From NCBI RefSeq assembly GCF_900128965.1, contig NZ_FQUL01000011.1, positions 1-64,000 of the forward strand: a stretch of DNA of 64,000 nucleotides, given 5' to 3'. Shown here piece by piece: positions 18,277 through 27,610 of this stretch (position 1 is its first letter; each line of letters begins with the position of its first letter). Both the position numbers and the translations under genes were made by a program. Below the pieces are notes generated by a model, which saw nothing but the letters and a program-made list of their open reading frames with translations, had not been told where the DNA came from and did no database searches. The DNA is from Ferrithrix thermotolerans DSM 19514 (GTDB lineage: Bacteria > Actinomycetota > Acidimicrobiia > Acidimicrobiales > Acidimicrobiaceae).

Positions 18277-18508
18277 ATTGTTCCTAAACCTTTCTGTTTA
18301 CTTTTAAAGTTGTACGGACAAGTTATTGGGTTGATCCTTAATGCTTCGTGAAACTGGCTGACTTCTATGTCAGAAGGTCGTTGTTTGATGCCAACTGGAC
18401 ACAAAGGGCAAGAACTACCTTGGTGCATACCGAAGCATCTACGACTGTCATAGGCGTTACTTTGTAGATAAAGATGCCAGATCACCGTTATTGGGGATGG
18501 CTTGGTAA

Positions 18509-19773
18509 ATGGATAGAGATGCAGAACTGCGTGATTTTACAGAAACCATGAACAAGGTCTTTGCACTTGCACTGTCCATGTGTCAGACGATGACAAAGAC
18601 CTACTGACGAGAGTGCTTTTTGGGTTTTTAGAGTCGGACTTTGCAGCGACCCTAGTGGTAGCACCGTCTCACCCTAGTTTTAGGCTACTTGACGTCCAAG
18701 GGTTCTTCGATGCATTTGAGGCGGACCCAGAGGTAACACTTGAGTGGACAGCTGTGCAATCGAGGAGATCCGGTACCTTCTATACCTTTCACGCTCAAAG
18801 GAGAAAAGGCAGCTAAGGTAGGCCCAGTCACCTACGTGCATAGATCCGCCTCTTCAAGTACTTATAGACGTGGTGTGGACTATGGGGTCTTTATGTTGCA
18901 GGGGGAGGAGTCTTGGTTTGCAGAGGGGTTACGTTGGGACCAGCAAATGCAGCGGGTGTTCTTGGAGCTCTTTTTGCCCAGCCAGTCGGCGGCTTTGGAT
19001 CTGATGAGACGCTTCAAAAGTTACCTGCGCTTCGAAAGTGTGATGCAATAGGGCGTGCTAACCTTTGGCGATTACGAGGCTAACCCGGTTGGTCTGCGGT
19101 CGTTACTCAAGAGACCTGTTCTTGACCGCAGTGATCTGATACTCCCGAAGGAGGTCTTTGAAGCACTCGATCGGTTCGTCCCTTTAGCCCAGGCTCTGGA
19201 GCAGAGGTTGAGAGACTCGGGTCAGCATCTAAAGAGTGGAGTTCTTCTCTATTGCCCTCTCGGAACTGGAAAGCCCCTTATCGTTAGGTAGCTAATCAGC
19301 CAGCTTCAAGAAGCACCGTCTCTATCCTCTCGGGGAGACAGTTGCATATGGTATCTCAGATCTCGCGGCTGGCTTGCGATCTACAACTGTCGTTAGTTAT
19401 TGTAAACGATGTCGATCTGATCACAACCGTTGGAGAGCTCTCAACTGGTGCTAGTCCTATGCTGTTTGAGCTTATGAACCTGATAGACGGCGTAGATCTT
19501 GAAGCAACATTGCCTTCATTCTAAGTACCAACAAAGTCGATACCCTCGGGGGGCACTGGCGGATCGAACTGGGAGGATCGATCTGGCTCCTTAGACATAA
19601 AGCAATCACTGCGGGGTCGTGTAGAGCTGCTCGGGCTTTGTGGGAGAGATGTCGGACTCTGATCTATCTCAGAAGAGGCAGAGCCGTTACTAAAACTTAC
19701 CGAAGGCGTAAGTGGGTCTCACATGAGGCAACTACTTAGGCGCGCTGTGATAACACTTGCCTCGGAGGATTAA
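18509..19773 (+). pseudogene. Decayed AAA+ ATPase gene
   Basis: Fragments in shifting frames can be joined into one ancestral protein. They are an N-terminal domain (18509-19051), a segment with a damaged Walker A, CPLGTGKPL for GPPGTGKTL (near 19255-19280), a damaged Walker B, LVIVNDVDLI (near 19395-19425), then LSTNKVDTLGGALADRTGRIDL (sensor/arginine-finger region, near 19520-19585), and a C-terminal lid piece ending TEGVSGSHMRQLLRRA before TAA at 19771-19773. At least four frameshifts and several in-frame stops (for example TAG at 19049-19051) interrupt it. The family is CDC48/proteasome-like AAA. No product is expected. Confidence 0.85.
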
Positions 19774-20060
19774 GGGGTTACGAGAGTCGGTGTCCCTGAA
19801 CTTATCGACGTAGCGCGTAAGGGGAGTGAAGAACGCGAGGGACTGATAGACAGACCACTTGGTGGATCGAAGATCTGAACGATCCGGTAGGAGCGTCATA
19901 GTAGATTTCTCGTATGCAGAGTGTTGTGTCGAACGCATTGGGATGGCGGATTCCTTATCTATGGCGTTGATCTCCCCTTTGCGCTAGGGTTCCTCGCCGT
20001 TTGTTTTTAGGCTGGTAGCGTTCAAATGTGGTCTTAGTGGCCCCTCTAAGAAGGTGGTTT

Positions 20061-20738
20061 ATGTCAAAGGCAGTCGTATTGCTTAGTGGTGGACTTGACT
20101 CAGCGACCGTAATGGCCCTCGTGGGGAGCGAGGGGTACGAGATCTACGCCCTGAGCTTTGACTATGGTCAGCGCCACCGGGTCGAGATCGAAAGTGCTAG
20201 AAAGCTTGCGCAGAGTTACGGGGCTCTCCATGTGGTTGTTCCGCTTCCATCTGTTTCGTTTCAGGGATCGTCTCTTACCACAAAGGAGCTTAGTGTTCCA
20301 AAGAGAGAGAAATTAGGGGAGGGGATTCCCAACACCTACGTCCCAGCTCGCAACACAGTGTTTCTTTCATTTGCTCTTGGCTTTGGTGAGACTGTTGGCG
20401 CGTTTGATATCTTTATTGGAGCCAACTCCATAGATTACTCAGGCTATCCAGACTGCAGATATGAGTACCTAACAGCCTATGAACAGATGGCGAATTTAGC
20501 ACTAAAGGAGACAGTCGAGGGACGTGCCAAGGTGAAGATTCATGCCCCTCTCCTGTCACTAACTAAAGCAGAGATAGTTGCACTCGGACTTTCTCTTGGA
20601 GTTGACTACTCGATAACCCATAGCTGCTACGATCCTGATGAAGAAGGAAGAGCCTGTGCGAGATGTGACTCCTGTGCAATTAGGCTTAGAGCCTTCGCCG
20701 AGAATAACGTTGTAGACCCGGCGCCTTATAGATACTAA
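20061..20738 (+). CDS. queC: 7-cyano-7-deazaguanine synthase
   Basis: QueC converts 7-carboxy-7-deazaguanine to preQ0 with ATP and ammonia, the branch metabolite of queuosine and other deazapurines. The 225-residue protein has the PP-loop SGGLDS at 9-14, the family segment YVPARNTVFLS, and four zinc-binding cysteines at 189, 199, 202 and 205. The ATG at 20061 has AAGGTGG upstream; an upstream GTG at 20028 is less likely. It stands alone, with argF 80 bases downstream. queG at 44 kb in the same window supports a queuosine role rather than DNA modification. Confidence 0.96.
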   Translation: MSKAVVLLSGGLDSATVMALVGSEGYEIYALSFDYGQRHRVEIESARKLAQSYGALHVVVPLPSVSFQGSSLTTKELSVPKREKLGEGIPNTYVPARNTVFLSFALGFGETVGAFDIFIGANSIDYSGYPDCRYEYLTAYEQMANLALKETVEGRAKVKIHAPLLSLTKAEIVALGLSLGVDYSITHSCYDPDEEGRACARCDSCAIRLRAFAENNVVDPAPYRY

Positions 20739-20818
20739 CCTCTGACCCATGGGGAGTTATTTGTGGAGCCCGATGGCGTTATCGTTAGATCTCTTTAGAT
20801 AGCAGGAGAAGACAAAGG

Positions 20819-21817
20819 GTGGACTTTCAACGCTGGAAGGGTAAGAGTTACCTCGCAGAAAAAGACTTTGACGCTACGTCTTTGCTCGAGATTGTGGACC
20901 TAGCCAAATCCCTCAGAGCCAAGACCTCCTCTGAGAGGACCAAGCACTTAGAGGGTAAAAGGATCGCCCTTGTCTTTGAGAAGGACTCAACCAGAACTCG
21001 ATGCGCATTTGAGGTCGCTGCTTATAGACAGGGAGCCCTTACAACCTATCTAGGACCGACCGGTTCGCACCTTGGACGAGAGGAATCAGTAGCTGATACC
21101 GCCAAGGTGCTCGGGCGGATGTACGATGCCATCGCGTATCGTGGCTTTGCGCAGGAGACTGTGGAGACTCTCGCACAACACAGTGGTATGCCCGTGTATA
21201 ACGCTCTAACCGACCAGTGGCACCCCACCCAGTCGCTAGCAGACGTGATGACTATGACCGATCACGTCACTAAGGCTCTCTCAGAGATCTCGTTTTGTTT
21301 CGTGGGTGACGGAAGGAACAACGTCGCAAGATCCCTTTTAATCACAGGGGCGTTGTTGGGTATGGACGTCCGAATCTGCTCACCGAGTGCACTTTGGCCC
21401 GATTCAAAGACGGTGGCTCAAGCCGAAGAGTTTGCCCGTTCGTGTGGAGCAAGGGTACTGGTTAGTGACAACCCCGAGGAGGCCCTCTTAGGTGTGGACT
21501 TTATCTACAGTGACGTGTGGCTCTCAATGGGAGAACCGAAGGAGCTTATGCACTCCAGAGTAGAGATGCTTGCGCCCTATCAGGTAAACAAGGAACTTTT
21601 GGAACTGGTTGGACATGGCAACTGGCGCTTTATGCACTGCCTTCCAGCGCTTCACGATAGATCGACTGAAGCTGGGAGTGAGCTTGGGCGTCTGTATGGA
21701 GACAGTGCATTTGAGGTAACAGATGAGATCTTCAACTCTGAGAGATCGATAGTCTTTGAACAGGCAGAGAACCGCTTATACACGATAGAGGCCCTCATGG
21801 TGGCGACCCTGTCGTAG
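20819..21817 (+). CDS. argF: Ornithine carbamoyltransferase
   Basis: Catalyses carbamoyl phosphate plus ornithine to citrulline in arginine synthesis. The 332-residue protein has the carbamoyl-phosphate loop STRTR at 57-61, HPTQ at 135-138, and HCLPA at 273-277 with the catalytic Cys. The start is GTG with AGGAGA upstream. No other arg gene is nearby. Catabolic and anabolic OTCs cannot be separated by sequence alone, but no arginine-deiminase genes are present. A catabolic role is therefore not suggested. Confidence 0.95.
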   Translation: MDFQRWKGKSYLAEKDFDATSLLEIVDLAKSLRAKTSSERTKHLEGKRIALVFEKDSTRTRCAFEVAAYRQGALTTYLGPTGSHLGREESVADTAKVLGRMYDAIAYRGFAQETVETLAQHSGMPVYNALTDQWHPTQSLADVMTMTDHVTKALSEISFCFVGDGRNNVARSLLITGALLGMDVRICSPSALWPDSKTVAQAEEFARSCGARVLVSDNPEEALLGVDFIYSDVWLSMGEPKELMHSRVEMLAPYQVNKELLELVGHGNWRFMHCLPALHDRSTEAGSELGRLYGDSAFEVTDEIFNSERSIVFEQAENRLYTIEALMVATLS

Positions 21818-21828
21818 GGTACAGCCCC

Positions 21829-22614
21829 TCAGGAGTACGAAACAGACAACATGGAGATGCCAGCTCCGCCAAAGCCCGTGGTGGGAAAGCTCAGGTCGTC
21901 TTCTTGGTCCTTGGCGCCTAAGACATAAAGGAGTGGCAGGTAGTGATCCGGAGTAGGGATCGAGAGTTCTGCCTCCTTCCCAAGTCGATCGAAGTTGATA
22001 AGAGAGCTGAAGCGCTCTTGAGCTAACAGATCTCTTACCATGGCATCGAACGTCACGTTCCAGCTCTCTGGTGGTCCGCCAAGGCCGTGCTCTGACTGAA
22101 ACGTTGCGGCGAGATTGTGAACCACGTTTCCGCTTCCAAGAATGAAGACACCCTGCTCTCGGAGCGGAGCAAGGGCCTTCCCAATCTCAAAGTGCTGTTT
22201 TGGAGTGAGGGTGGCGTCTATGGAGAGCTGGACAACGGGGACGTTGGCCTCAGGGAACATCTGCATAAGCAAAGACCAGGTTCCATGATCCAACCCCCAG
22301 CTCTGATCCATTACTACCGGTCTTTGTGGAAGAAGGTCTGCGACAGCCTTAGCCAACTCTGGATCTCCCTTTGCTGGATAGCTAACCTCATAGAGTCGAT
22401 CTGGGAAACCTCCAAAGTCGTAGATGGTTCTAGGTGCGCTCATCGCCGTTACGCCTGTACCTCTTGTGTACCAGTGAGCCGAAATACAAAGGATCTGCCT
22501 CACCTCTCGACCTAGAGACTCTGAGTACTTTTGCCAGCTCTTTGTGAAGTCGTTTTCTTCGATTGCGTTCATAGGTGAGCCGTGTCCGAAAAATGCTACC
22601 GGCAACTTTGTCAC
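21829..22614 (-). CDS. ygiD: 4,5-DOPA dioxygenase-type extradiol enzyme
   Basis: A 261-residue member of the LigB/DODA family of non-haem iron ring-cleaving dioxygenases. Family residues visible: GHGSPMNAIEEN near the N-terminus with a metal-binding His, the ISAHWYTRGTGV segment, and LDHGTWSLLMQMFP with a second His. A late His in GSGNVVHNLA completes the set. Start GTG one base after the stop of the marR gene, so the two form an operon. The MarR-type regulator probably responds to a phenolic ligand. The true substrate is unknown. Confidence 0.88.
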   Translation of the reverse strand: MTKLPVAFFGHGSPMNAIEENDFTKSWQKYSESLGREVRQILCISAHWYTRGTGVTAMSAPRTIYDFGGFPDRLYEVSYPAKGDPELAKAVADLLPQRPVVMDQSWGLDHGTWSLLMQMFPEANVPVVQLSIDATLTPKQHFEIGKALAPLREQGVFILGSGNVVHNLAATFQSEHGLGGPPESWNVTFDAMVRDLLAQERFSSLINFDRLGKEAELSIPTPDHYLPLLYVLGAKDQEDDLSFPTTGFGGAGISMLSVSYS

Positions 22615-22615
22615 T

Positions 22616-23152
22616 TTAGGTTGCGTCCTTTCTGGGTTGCTCTTTGTCTTTGTGTCCTTTTTGTAACTTCAAAGCCCGGTCTCCCTCGCACTGAGGCGTC
22701 GAGCTGAACTGCTCCAAGAGCTTTTCGGATATCTTATGTAGTGCTTCTAGCTCAGTAGGGCTGAGCTGATCTATTAGTACCTCCCTTACAGTCTTTACAT
22801 GCGAGGGTGCGATCTCATGTAACAGTCTTTCCCCCTCCTTTGTAAGAACTACATTGAGGCCTCTGGCATCGTCTTTGCAAGGAACCTTGTCGATAAGCCC
22901 TTTCTTTGAGAGGTTGCTAATCTTGTAGGTCAAAGCAGACTTGTTTATGATCGTGAGCTGTGCGAGGCGCCCCATTCTCATGGTGTGGTCCTCCGCTTGG
23001 GATAGCCGTACGAGTATTTCGTACTCCGAGTGCGAGAAGTCAAAGTCATGGCGGAGTTGCGAATCGACGCGTTGTTCGATCAGCTGAGACGCTGCCAAGA
23101 AGTTTGTCCAAGTCAGAAGCTGTTCCTGGCTAAGCCAGAGTCTTTCAGTCAT
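22616..23152 (-). CDS. MarR-family transcriptional regulator
   Basis: A 178-residue winged-helix repressor. The DNA-binding part spans about 45-115, with HTMRMGRLAQLTIINKSALT as the recognition region and DKVPCKDDARGLNVVLTKEG as the wing. A long helical tail of about 25 residues is basic. It is the first gene of an operon with the extradiol dioxygenase. A perfect palindrome lies 24 bases before the ATG and is a likely autoregulatory operator. The ligand is probably aromatic, by analogy with the family. Confidence 0.9.
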   Translation of the reverse strand: MTERLWLSQEQLLTWTNFLAASQLIEQRVDSQLRHDFDFSHSEYEILVRLSQAEDHTMRMGRLAQLTIINKSALTYKISNLSKKGLIDKVPCKDDARGLNVVLTKEGERLLHEIAPSHVKTVREVLIDQLSPTELEALHKISEKLLEQFSSTPQCEGDRALKLQKGHKDKEQPRKDAT

Positions 23153-23175
23153 TATTATCTATAATATACTAATAT

Positions 23176-23189
23176 GTTCAAATTTGAAC
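23176..23189. promoter_or_regulatory. Perfect 14-base palindrome, candidate MarR operator
   Basis: GTTCAAATTTGAAC lies 24 bases upstream of the marR ATG, inside an AT-rich stretch with TATTAG/TATATT elements that could serve as a -10 box. It also sits about six bases beyond the 3' end of rnpB. Length and symmetry fit MarR-family sites. Confidence 0.65.
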
Positions 23190-23194
23190 TAATT

Positions 23195-23533
23195 GTTCGA
23201 GCTGACCTATAGGCGGGGTTCTGTCCGGTCTACGACCTGGGTAGCCATCCATCTATGCAGTCCACCTGAGGCTGTAACCTAAGGTTACGAGCGGGCCGCT
23301 CATGCCTCGTCTTGACCTTGCTCCGGATGGGGTTTGCCGAGCCAGGGGAGTTACCTCCTCTGCTGGTGTGCTCTTACCACACCGTTTCACCCTTACCAGC
23401 TTTTATAGCTGGCGGTCTGTTCTCTGTTGCACTTTCCTGCGAGTCACCTCGACTAGCCGCTAGCTAGCATCCTGCCCTGTGGAGCCCCGACCTTCCTCAG
23501 AGATTCCTCCGCGGCTACCCGGTCAGCTCGAAC
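23195..23533 (-). ncRNA. rnpB: RNase P RNA
   Basis: Read on the minus strand, the transcript has the hallmarks of bacterial type A RNase P RNA. They are the P4 5' element GAGGAAGGTCGGGGCTCC, then ACAGGGCAGGATGCTAGC, then GGGTGAAACGGTGTGGTAAG, the substrate-binding GGTAACTCCCC region, GCAAACCCCATCCGGAGCAA, and the P4 3' element ACAGAACCCCGCCTATAGG. The ends pair as P1 (GTTCGAGCTGACC with 23195-23207). It is the catalytic RNA that matures the 5' ends of tRNAs. Exact ends are estimated from the P1 stem. Confidence 0.97.
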
Positions 23534-23654
23534 AGTTATACTTTAGCGACTGCTGGGTAAGAGTTCGTCAAGTTGGACGGTGTCGACGTCGATGCTATAG
23601 TTTTGTCTGTAGGATCAGTTTTCGTTACAGGTTGGAACTGGGAGTTTATCTGAG

Positions 23655-23879
23655 ATGGCAGGACAGCAAGGTCAAACGCAGGCGAAGAACGGTCCGTCGA
23701 GGTCTATGACGATATTCTTATTCTTCCTAGCTGTGGTGTTTTTCGTTGTTGTGGGTGGGGTGATAGTGCAAAACTCCTCACTTGGAGAAAGATCGTGGCA
23801 GCAACCCGCCGTTGGAGCATCCTACAACGGTTACTCAGGAGCACCGGTAGGGTCTTCGATCTACCAGTCGAACCCCTAG
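23655..23879 (+). CDS. Small single-pass membrane protein
   Basis: A 74-residue protein with a Gln/Lys-rich N-terminus, one hydrophobic segment (about 18-38) and a short exported tail rich in Ser, Gly, Tyr and Pro. GGGAG lies 11 bases before the ATG. I do not recognise a family. It is divergent from rnpB, and no neighbour suggests a role. Confidence 0.5.
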   Translation: MAGQQGQTQAKNGPSRSMTIFLFFLAVVFFVVVGGVIVQNSSLGERSWQQPAVGASYNGYSGAPVGSSIYQSNP

Positions 23880-24159
23880 TCTCACTTAATTCAAGTATCT
23901 CCAAACCCTAGTCGTTCTTGTTGAGGAACAACTAATCAGCGCGTTTTCCATCTCTGTTGTCGCCTCGGTTGTTCCATCTGTGCTAAGGACGTGCATCTAG
24001 CGATTTATGTAGTGAAAGCATCTCTGATGGTAAGCATGTAGGGGAATCAAAAAGCAATTAGGACACCATTAGTGAAATTAGTAGCACCATTTGTCGCAAT
24101 TTCTGTGCATAGTCGGTTCTTTCCGGATAAAGTGGAGGAGTTGGGTGAAAGGTGACTAG

Positions 24160-24753
24160 GTGACGTCTGCGGATCAGGTTGTCGAGTTTGATCTGTGTCT
24201 TGCGAGTGCGAGAGAAGGAGACTCTGACGCCTTTGGTCTGCTTTGGAAGAGGTTCCATACCAAACTTACAGCCTATGCGAGACGTCTGGATCCAATCGAC
24301 TATGACGATATTGTCTCTGAAACCTGGATAGGGGTCCATAGTGCAGTTGCAAGGTTTTACGGTTCCGAAGAGGACTTCGAAGCCTTTCTGCGTTCTATCT
24401 GCCGTCGTCGTGCTGTTGACTCTTGGCGCAGAAAGAGACGGATAGGCTGGGAGGAGCTTGCGGAGGACAGACCTCAAAGTGCAGAACCCACCCCCGAAGA
24501 GGCCATATCTTCACTGGAAGATCTTCGCTACGTAAAAGAACTCATAGGTCGCCTCCCTAAGCGGCAGCGTGCAATTGTGACCTGTAGATACCTCTACCAG
24601 CTGTCATATGCGGAGGCAGCGGTATTTTGTGGTAGCAAGGAGGGCTCTCTGCGAATCGCAAACCATCGGGCTCTTGAGAATCTGGCAAGGTATGCAGATC
24701 AAGTATTCGATCCAGATGGAGTTGGATCGTCGATACGTGGCGGTCGAGGATGA
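24160..24753 (+). CDS. ECF-type RNA polymerase sigma factor
   Basis: A 197-residue sigma-70 family protein with region 2 (about 12-93: SAREGDSDAFGLLWKRF, DDIVSETWIGVH, RSICRRRAVDSWRRKRR) and region 4 (about 120-180: LIGRLPKRQRAIVTCRYLY with a helix-turn-helix). Sigma regions 1.1 and 3 are absent, as in extracytoplasmic-function sigmas. The start is GTG with AAAGGTGA upstream. The stop overlaps the ATG of the following membrane-protein gene (ATGA), so translation is coupled. That partner is the obvious candidate regulator. Target promoters are unknown. Confidence 0.9.
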   Translation: MTSADQVVEFDLCLASAREGDSDAFGLLWKRFHTKLTAYARRLDPIDYDDIVSETWIGVHSAVARFYGSEEDFEAFLRSICRRRAVDSWRRKRRIGWEELAEDRPQSAEPTPEEAISSLEDLRYVKELIGRLPKRQRAIVTCRYLYQLSYAEAAVFCGSKEGSLRIANHRALENLARYADQVFDPDGVGSSIRGGRG

Positions 24754-25391
24754 AGGAAGAGAGCGTAACGCCGTCGCAAACGGTTTTGCCTGGTTCTGAG
24801 ACCGAGATCGCGGTGGTGGGGGCGCTAAAGGCACCGGAGAACAAGGATTCTAGCCATCTCGCAAAGGTTCGTACATGGGCTAAAAGATCGAGTTCTACTA
24901 ACCCGGCGTTAGATCTTCTAAAGACCGCAGTAGTGCTATTTTTTGCGCTTTTTGTGGGGACCACGGCGGCAAAGTCGCTCAAATTGACGCTTTTTGGATC
25001 GAAGGTGACTCATGTTCCGGTCTCGGTGGTTATTGAGCGAATAGGTGTTGGAACTAGGACCGAAGTTGAGCGAATCCGCGAGAACGAGGCGTACCAACAC
25101 CAACACAGATCGAAGATGGTCCAAGTGCCAAGCACTCTTCCGGTTACGGGACTCTCAACTACATCTACTACGGCGGTTACTTCAGGATCGACCTACGTGT
25201 CTGGCTCTTCTACCTCTGCGTCGTCCTCTACGACGACGGTTTCAACCACGACATCGGTCACGTCAACAACTGAAAAGGTGATACCGCCTAAGTCGCCCAA
25301 GGAACCAAAGCCAGCAAAGGTGATACCGCCTAAGTCGCCCAAGGAACCAAAGCCAGCAAAAGTGATACCGCCTAAGTCGCCAAAGCAGTAG
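24750..25391 (+). CDS. Membrane protein with Ser/Thr-rich and PPKSPKEPKPAK repeat tail
   Basis: A 213-residue protein with about 53 cytoplasmic residues, one membrane segment (about 54-74), and an outer region. The outer region has a charged part (about 100-122), a Ser/Thr-rich linker (about 133-175) and a tail of nearly identical 14-residue repeats with the unit KVIPPKSPKEPKPA (176-213). Its ATG overlaps the sigma-factor stop. The layout fits an anti-sigma or signal-transducing partner, but no zinc-binding HxxxCxxC anti-sigma motif is present. The tail could contact cell wall or glycans. No known family was recognised. Confidence 0.7.
   Translation: MKEESVTPSQTVLPGSETEIAVVGALKAPENKDSSHLAKVRTWAKRSSSTNPALDLLKTAVVLFFALFVGTTAAKSLKLTLFGSKVTHVPVSVVIERIGVGTRTEVERIRENEAYQHQHRSKMVQVPSTLPVTGLSTTSTTAVTSGSTYVSGSSTSASSSTTTVSTTTSVTSTTEKVIPPKSPKEPKPAKVIPPKSPKEPKPAKVIPPKSPKQ
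25275..25391 (+). repeat. 42-base tandem repeat, about 2.8 copies, in coding sequence
   Basis: Units begin at 25275, 25317 and 25359, each AAGGTGATACCGCCTAAGTC onward; the third copy is cut short by the stop codon. The first two copies are identical and the third has a single change near its start. Perfect units of this kind often change in number between strains. Confidence 0.92.
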
Positions 25392-25639
25392 GTTCTCGGA
25401 CCTTTGATAGTTGTTAGTGGAATATAAAGAGACTTTCCCGCCGTCCAAAGTTGAAAAGATGCAGTTCTATCGCCAAGTCCAGCACGACTTTCTTGGTGGG
25501 GAGTGATCTTCTAAAGTTTTCTCTGGACTTTTCCGTAACGTTTTTACCTTTGCGCACGATAGTTATGGTGTAGGCGTTGATACTCAAAGTCTGCACGGTA
25601 GGGATTTCAAACGTATCTCGATACCACGACTCGACATCG

Positions 25640-25675
25640 TAGAGCGAGGGGATTCTCCTCGCTCTACCGCTTTTT
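25640..25675 (+). terminator. Rho-independent terminator
   Basis: TAGAGCGAGG at 25640-25649 pairs exactly with 25657-25666, followed by CCGC and TTTTT. It lies about 250 bases past the sigma-factor operon. The 25392-25639 interval holds no convincing gene. Confidence 0.85.
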
Positions 25676-25694
25676 AGGACTTATACACCATCTC

Positions 25695-26177
25695 CTACCT
25701 CGGCAGTGTCTTGGCTCTTGAAAGATCGGCGATCTCGATCTGATACTGCCTCATAGACTCCTTCAAGGACGGATTAGCTATAGCCAGTATCCTAAGCGCC
25801 AACAAGGCGGCGTTTGTTGCGTTGTTGATTCCTACCGTAGCTACGGGAACTCCGGCAGGCATCTGCACTATGGAGAGAAGTGAGTCTAAGCCTTCCAGTG
25901 TCTTTGCTCGAACCGGTACTCCTATGACTGGTAACGTAGTAGCTGAGGCAACCATCCCAGGTAGGTGTGCCGCACCTCCGGCACCAGCTACTATGACCTC
26001 AAACCCCTCATCGGATGCAGATGCTGCAAAGGCTAACATATCGTGCGGAGTTCTATGGGCGGAGAGAACCTTCGCAAGGTAACCAACCCCGAAGCGTTCA
26101 AAGGTGTTAAGCGCTGGAGCCATAACCTCGTAGTCGGAGTCTGAACCCATGACTACTGCAACTTTTTGGTTGATCAC
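25695..26177 (-). CDS. purE: 5-(carboxyamino)imidazole ribonucleotide mutase
   Basis: PurE moves the carboxylate of N5-CAIR to C4 to give CAIR in purine synthesis. The 160-residue protein has [12 protein letters not shown] at the N-terminus, SAHRTPHDM with the catalytic His, and [14 protein letters not shown], as in class I PurE. The ATG overlaps the purK stop by four bases, so the two are translated together. The usual octameric enzyme size matches. Confidence 0.97.
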   Translation of the reverse strand: MINQKVAVVMGSDSDYEVMAPALNTFERFGVGYLAKVLSAHRTPHDMLAFAASASDEGFEVIVAGAGGAAHLPGMVASATTLPVIGVPVRAKTLEGLDSLLSIVQMPAGVPVATVGINNATNAALLALRILAIANPSLKESMRQYQIEIADLSRAKTLPR

Positions 26178-27337
26178 CCTATCTCCTTTACAAACGCCTT
26201 ACTGGCTGCTGCTCTTGCTGTCTCTCGTGCAGTCTCTAGAGATCGTCCGAGGACTGTGATGTGCCCTACTTTTCTACGCGCTCTGACAGTTTTGGAGTAG
26301 AGGTGGACTTTGATGCTAGGGTCGGACAACAAGGCGTCTCTATCTATGTGCCACCTGCCGCTCTCTATGGGACCTATCAAGTTGACCATCACGGCATCAC
26401 TAAGGAGTTCTGTAGATCCAAGCGGTAGGTTCAGTACGGCCCTAAGGTGATTTTCAAACTGCGAAGTGACACAGGCATCCGCCGTGAGGTGGGCGCTATT
26501 GTGAACTCTGGGAGCTAGTTCATTTACAAGTAGCTCGCCGTCTTTTGTGACGAAGAACTCCACAGCCTGGATCCCAACGGACCGGGTGAGGCGGGCGATG
26601 GTTTTTGCGATCTCTATCGCTTTAGCCTTTAGATCTTGATCGGGTATTTCCTCGGTGGACACCTCAACACAGATTCCATCGCTCTGTCGGGTGATAAGTG
26701 GGGGATAGGTCAGTATTTCGCCTTCTAAGGGCGAGACGGTGACTATGGCGAACTCATAGTCGATGTCGAGTCTTGGTTCCATGACGTAAGGAGTGTCAAA
26801 GGGCTCCTTACCGAGTTGCGCCTCGGCGTCTGCGACCGAGTCAGCAAAGATCACTCCTCTTCCGTCGTATCCATAACGTGTGGCTTTTAGGACAAAAGGT
26901 GGCCTGATTGCATTGGCGAACCCCTCGACCTCTGCCATTGAGTGACATGTCAGATGAGGAGGTACCGGCAGAGCTGCAGCGGACAACTCCTTTCGCTGGA
27001 CATCTTTGTCCGAGGCGACCCTAAAGGTGTGAGATCCAGGACGCATTACGCACCCACGGTTCTCAAGTTCGTCGATTATTCGGTATTCGATCAATTCGTG
27101 CTCAAAGGTAACTACGTCGCATTTGCGCGCGAACTGGTACAGAGCCGATGGAGAGTAATCCGACACCACTTCGTAGCTGCATATTAGTGACTTTAGGGAC
27201 TCGTCTTTCTCTAACGCAAGTACGTGTAGCTCAACGTCTAAGGAGATAGACGCCTGAACCAACATACGGGCCAGCTGACCACCCCCGACGACTCCCACCT
27301 TTGGCCGTTTCCCTGTAGTCCTCCAGTTTTCAGTCAT
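26174..27337 (-). CDS. purK: N5-carboxyaminoimidazole ribonucleotide synthase
   Basis: PurK is an ATP-grasp enzyme that makes N5-CAIR from AIR, bicarbonate and ATP, the step before PurE. The 387-residue protein has [18 protein letters not shown] at the N-terminus, the ATP-grasp core ([27 protein letters not shown]) and [14 protein letters not shown] near the metal site. The ATG at 27337 follows GGAGG; an upstream codon at 27358 is less likely. It is followed by purE with overlap, the standard purKE order. Confidence 0.96.
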   Translation of the reverse strand: MTENWRTTGKRPKVGVVGGGQLARMLVQASISLDVELHVLALEKDESLKSLICSYEVVSDYSPSALYQFARKCDVVTFEHELIEYRIIDELENRGCVMRPGSHTFRVASDKDVQRKELSAAALPVPPHLTCHSMAEVEGFANAIRPPFVLKATRYGYDGRGVIFADSVADAEAQLGKEPFDTPYVMEPRLDIDYEFAIVTVSPLEGEILTYPPLITRQSDGICVEVSTEEIPDQDLKAKAIEIAKTIARLTRSVGIQAVEFFVTKDGELLVNELAPRVHNSAHLTADACVTSQFENHLRAVLNLPLGSTELLSDAVMVNLIGPIESGRWHIDRDALLSDPSIKVHLYSKTVRARRKVGHITVLGRSLETARETARAAASKAFVKEIG

Positions 27338-27610
27338 GTTCCTCCAGCCGTCCAACATGTGAGATTCTACATGGCAAGTCCGATAGACGACCAGATACCC
27401 ATATCAAAGGTTGACGACGCGTTAGGTCAGGGGACCTTGAACACTTCGCTATCTACTGAGGGAAATTCTCCATTGGCTACCTCGATAGCACCCCTAATGC
27501 TTTGTAGATAAGGCAAACCTTCAATGGTGGCAGTATAGGGTGTTTTTCCCACAGGAGTTACTCAGGATTTATAGTACGATGGAGGCGTCGATTTTGGAAG
27601 GGGAGGTTCT

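Noticed and set aside
19732-19938. A 68-residue minus-strand frame
   Set aside because: It overlaps the end of the decayed AAA gene and shows no family signal or ribosome site.
25414-25596. A 60-residue minus-strand frame
   Set aside because: No ribosome site or recognisable similarity; the stretch is better read as a 3' region before a terminator.
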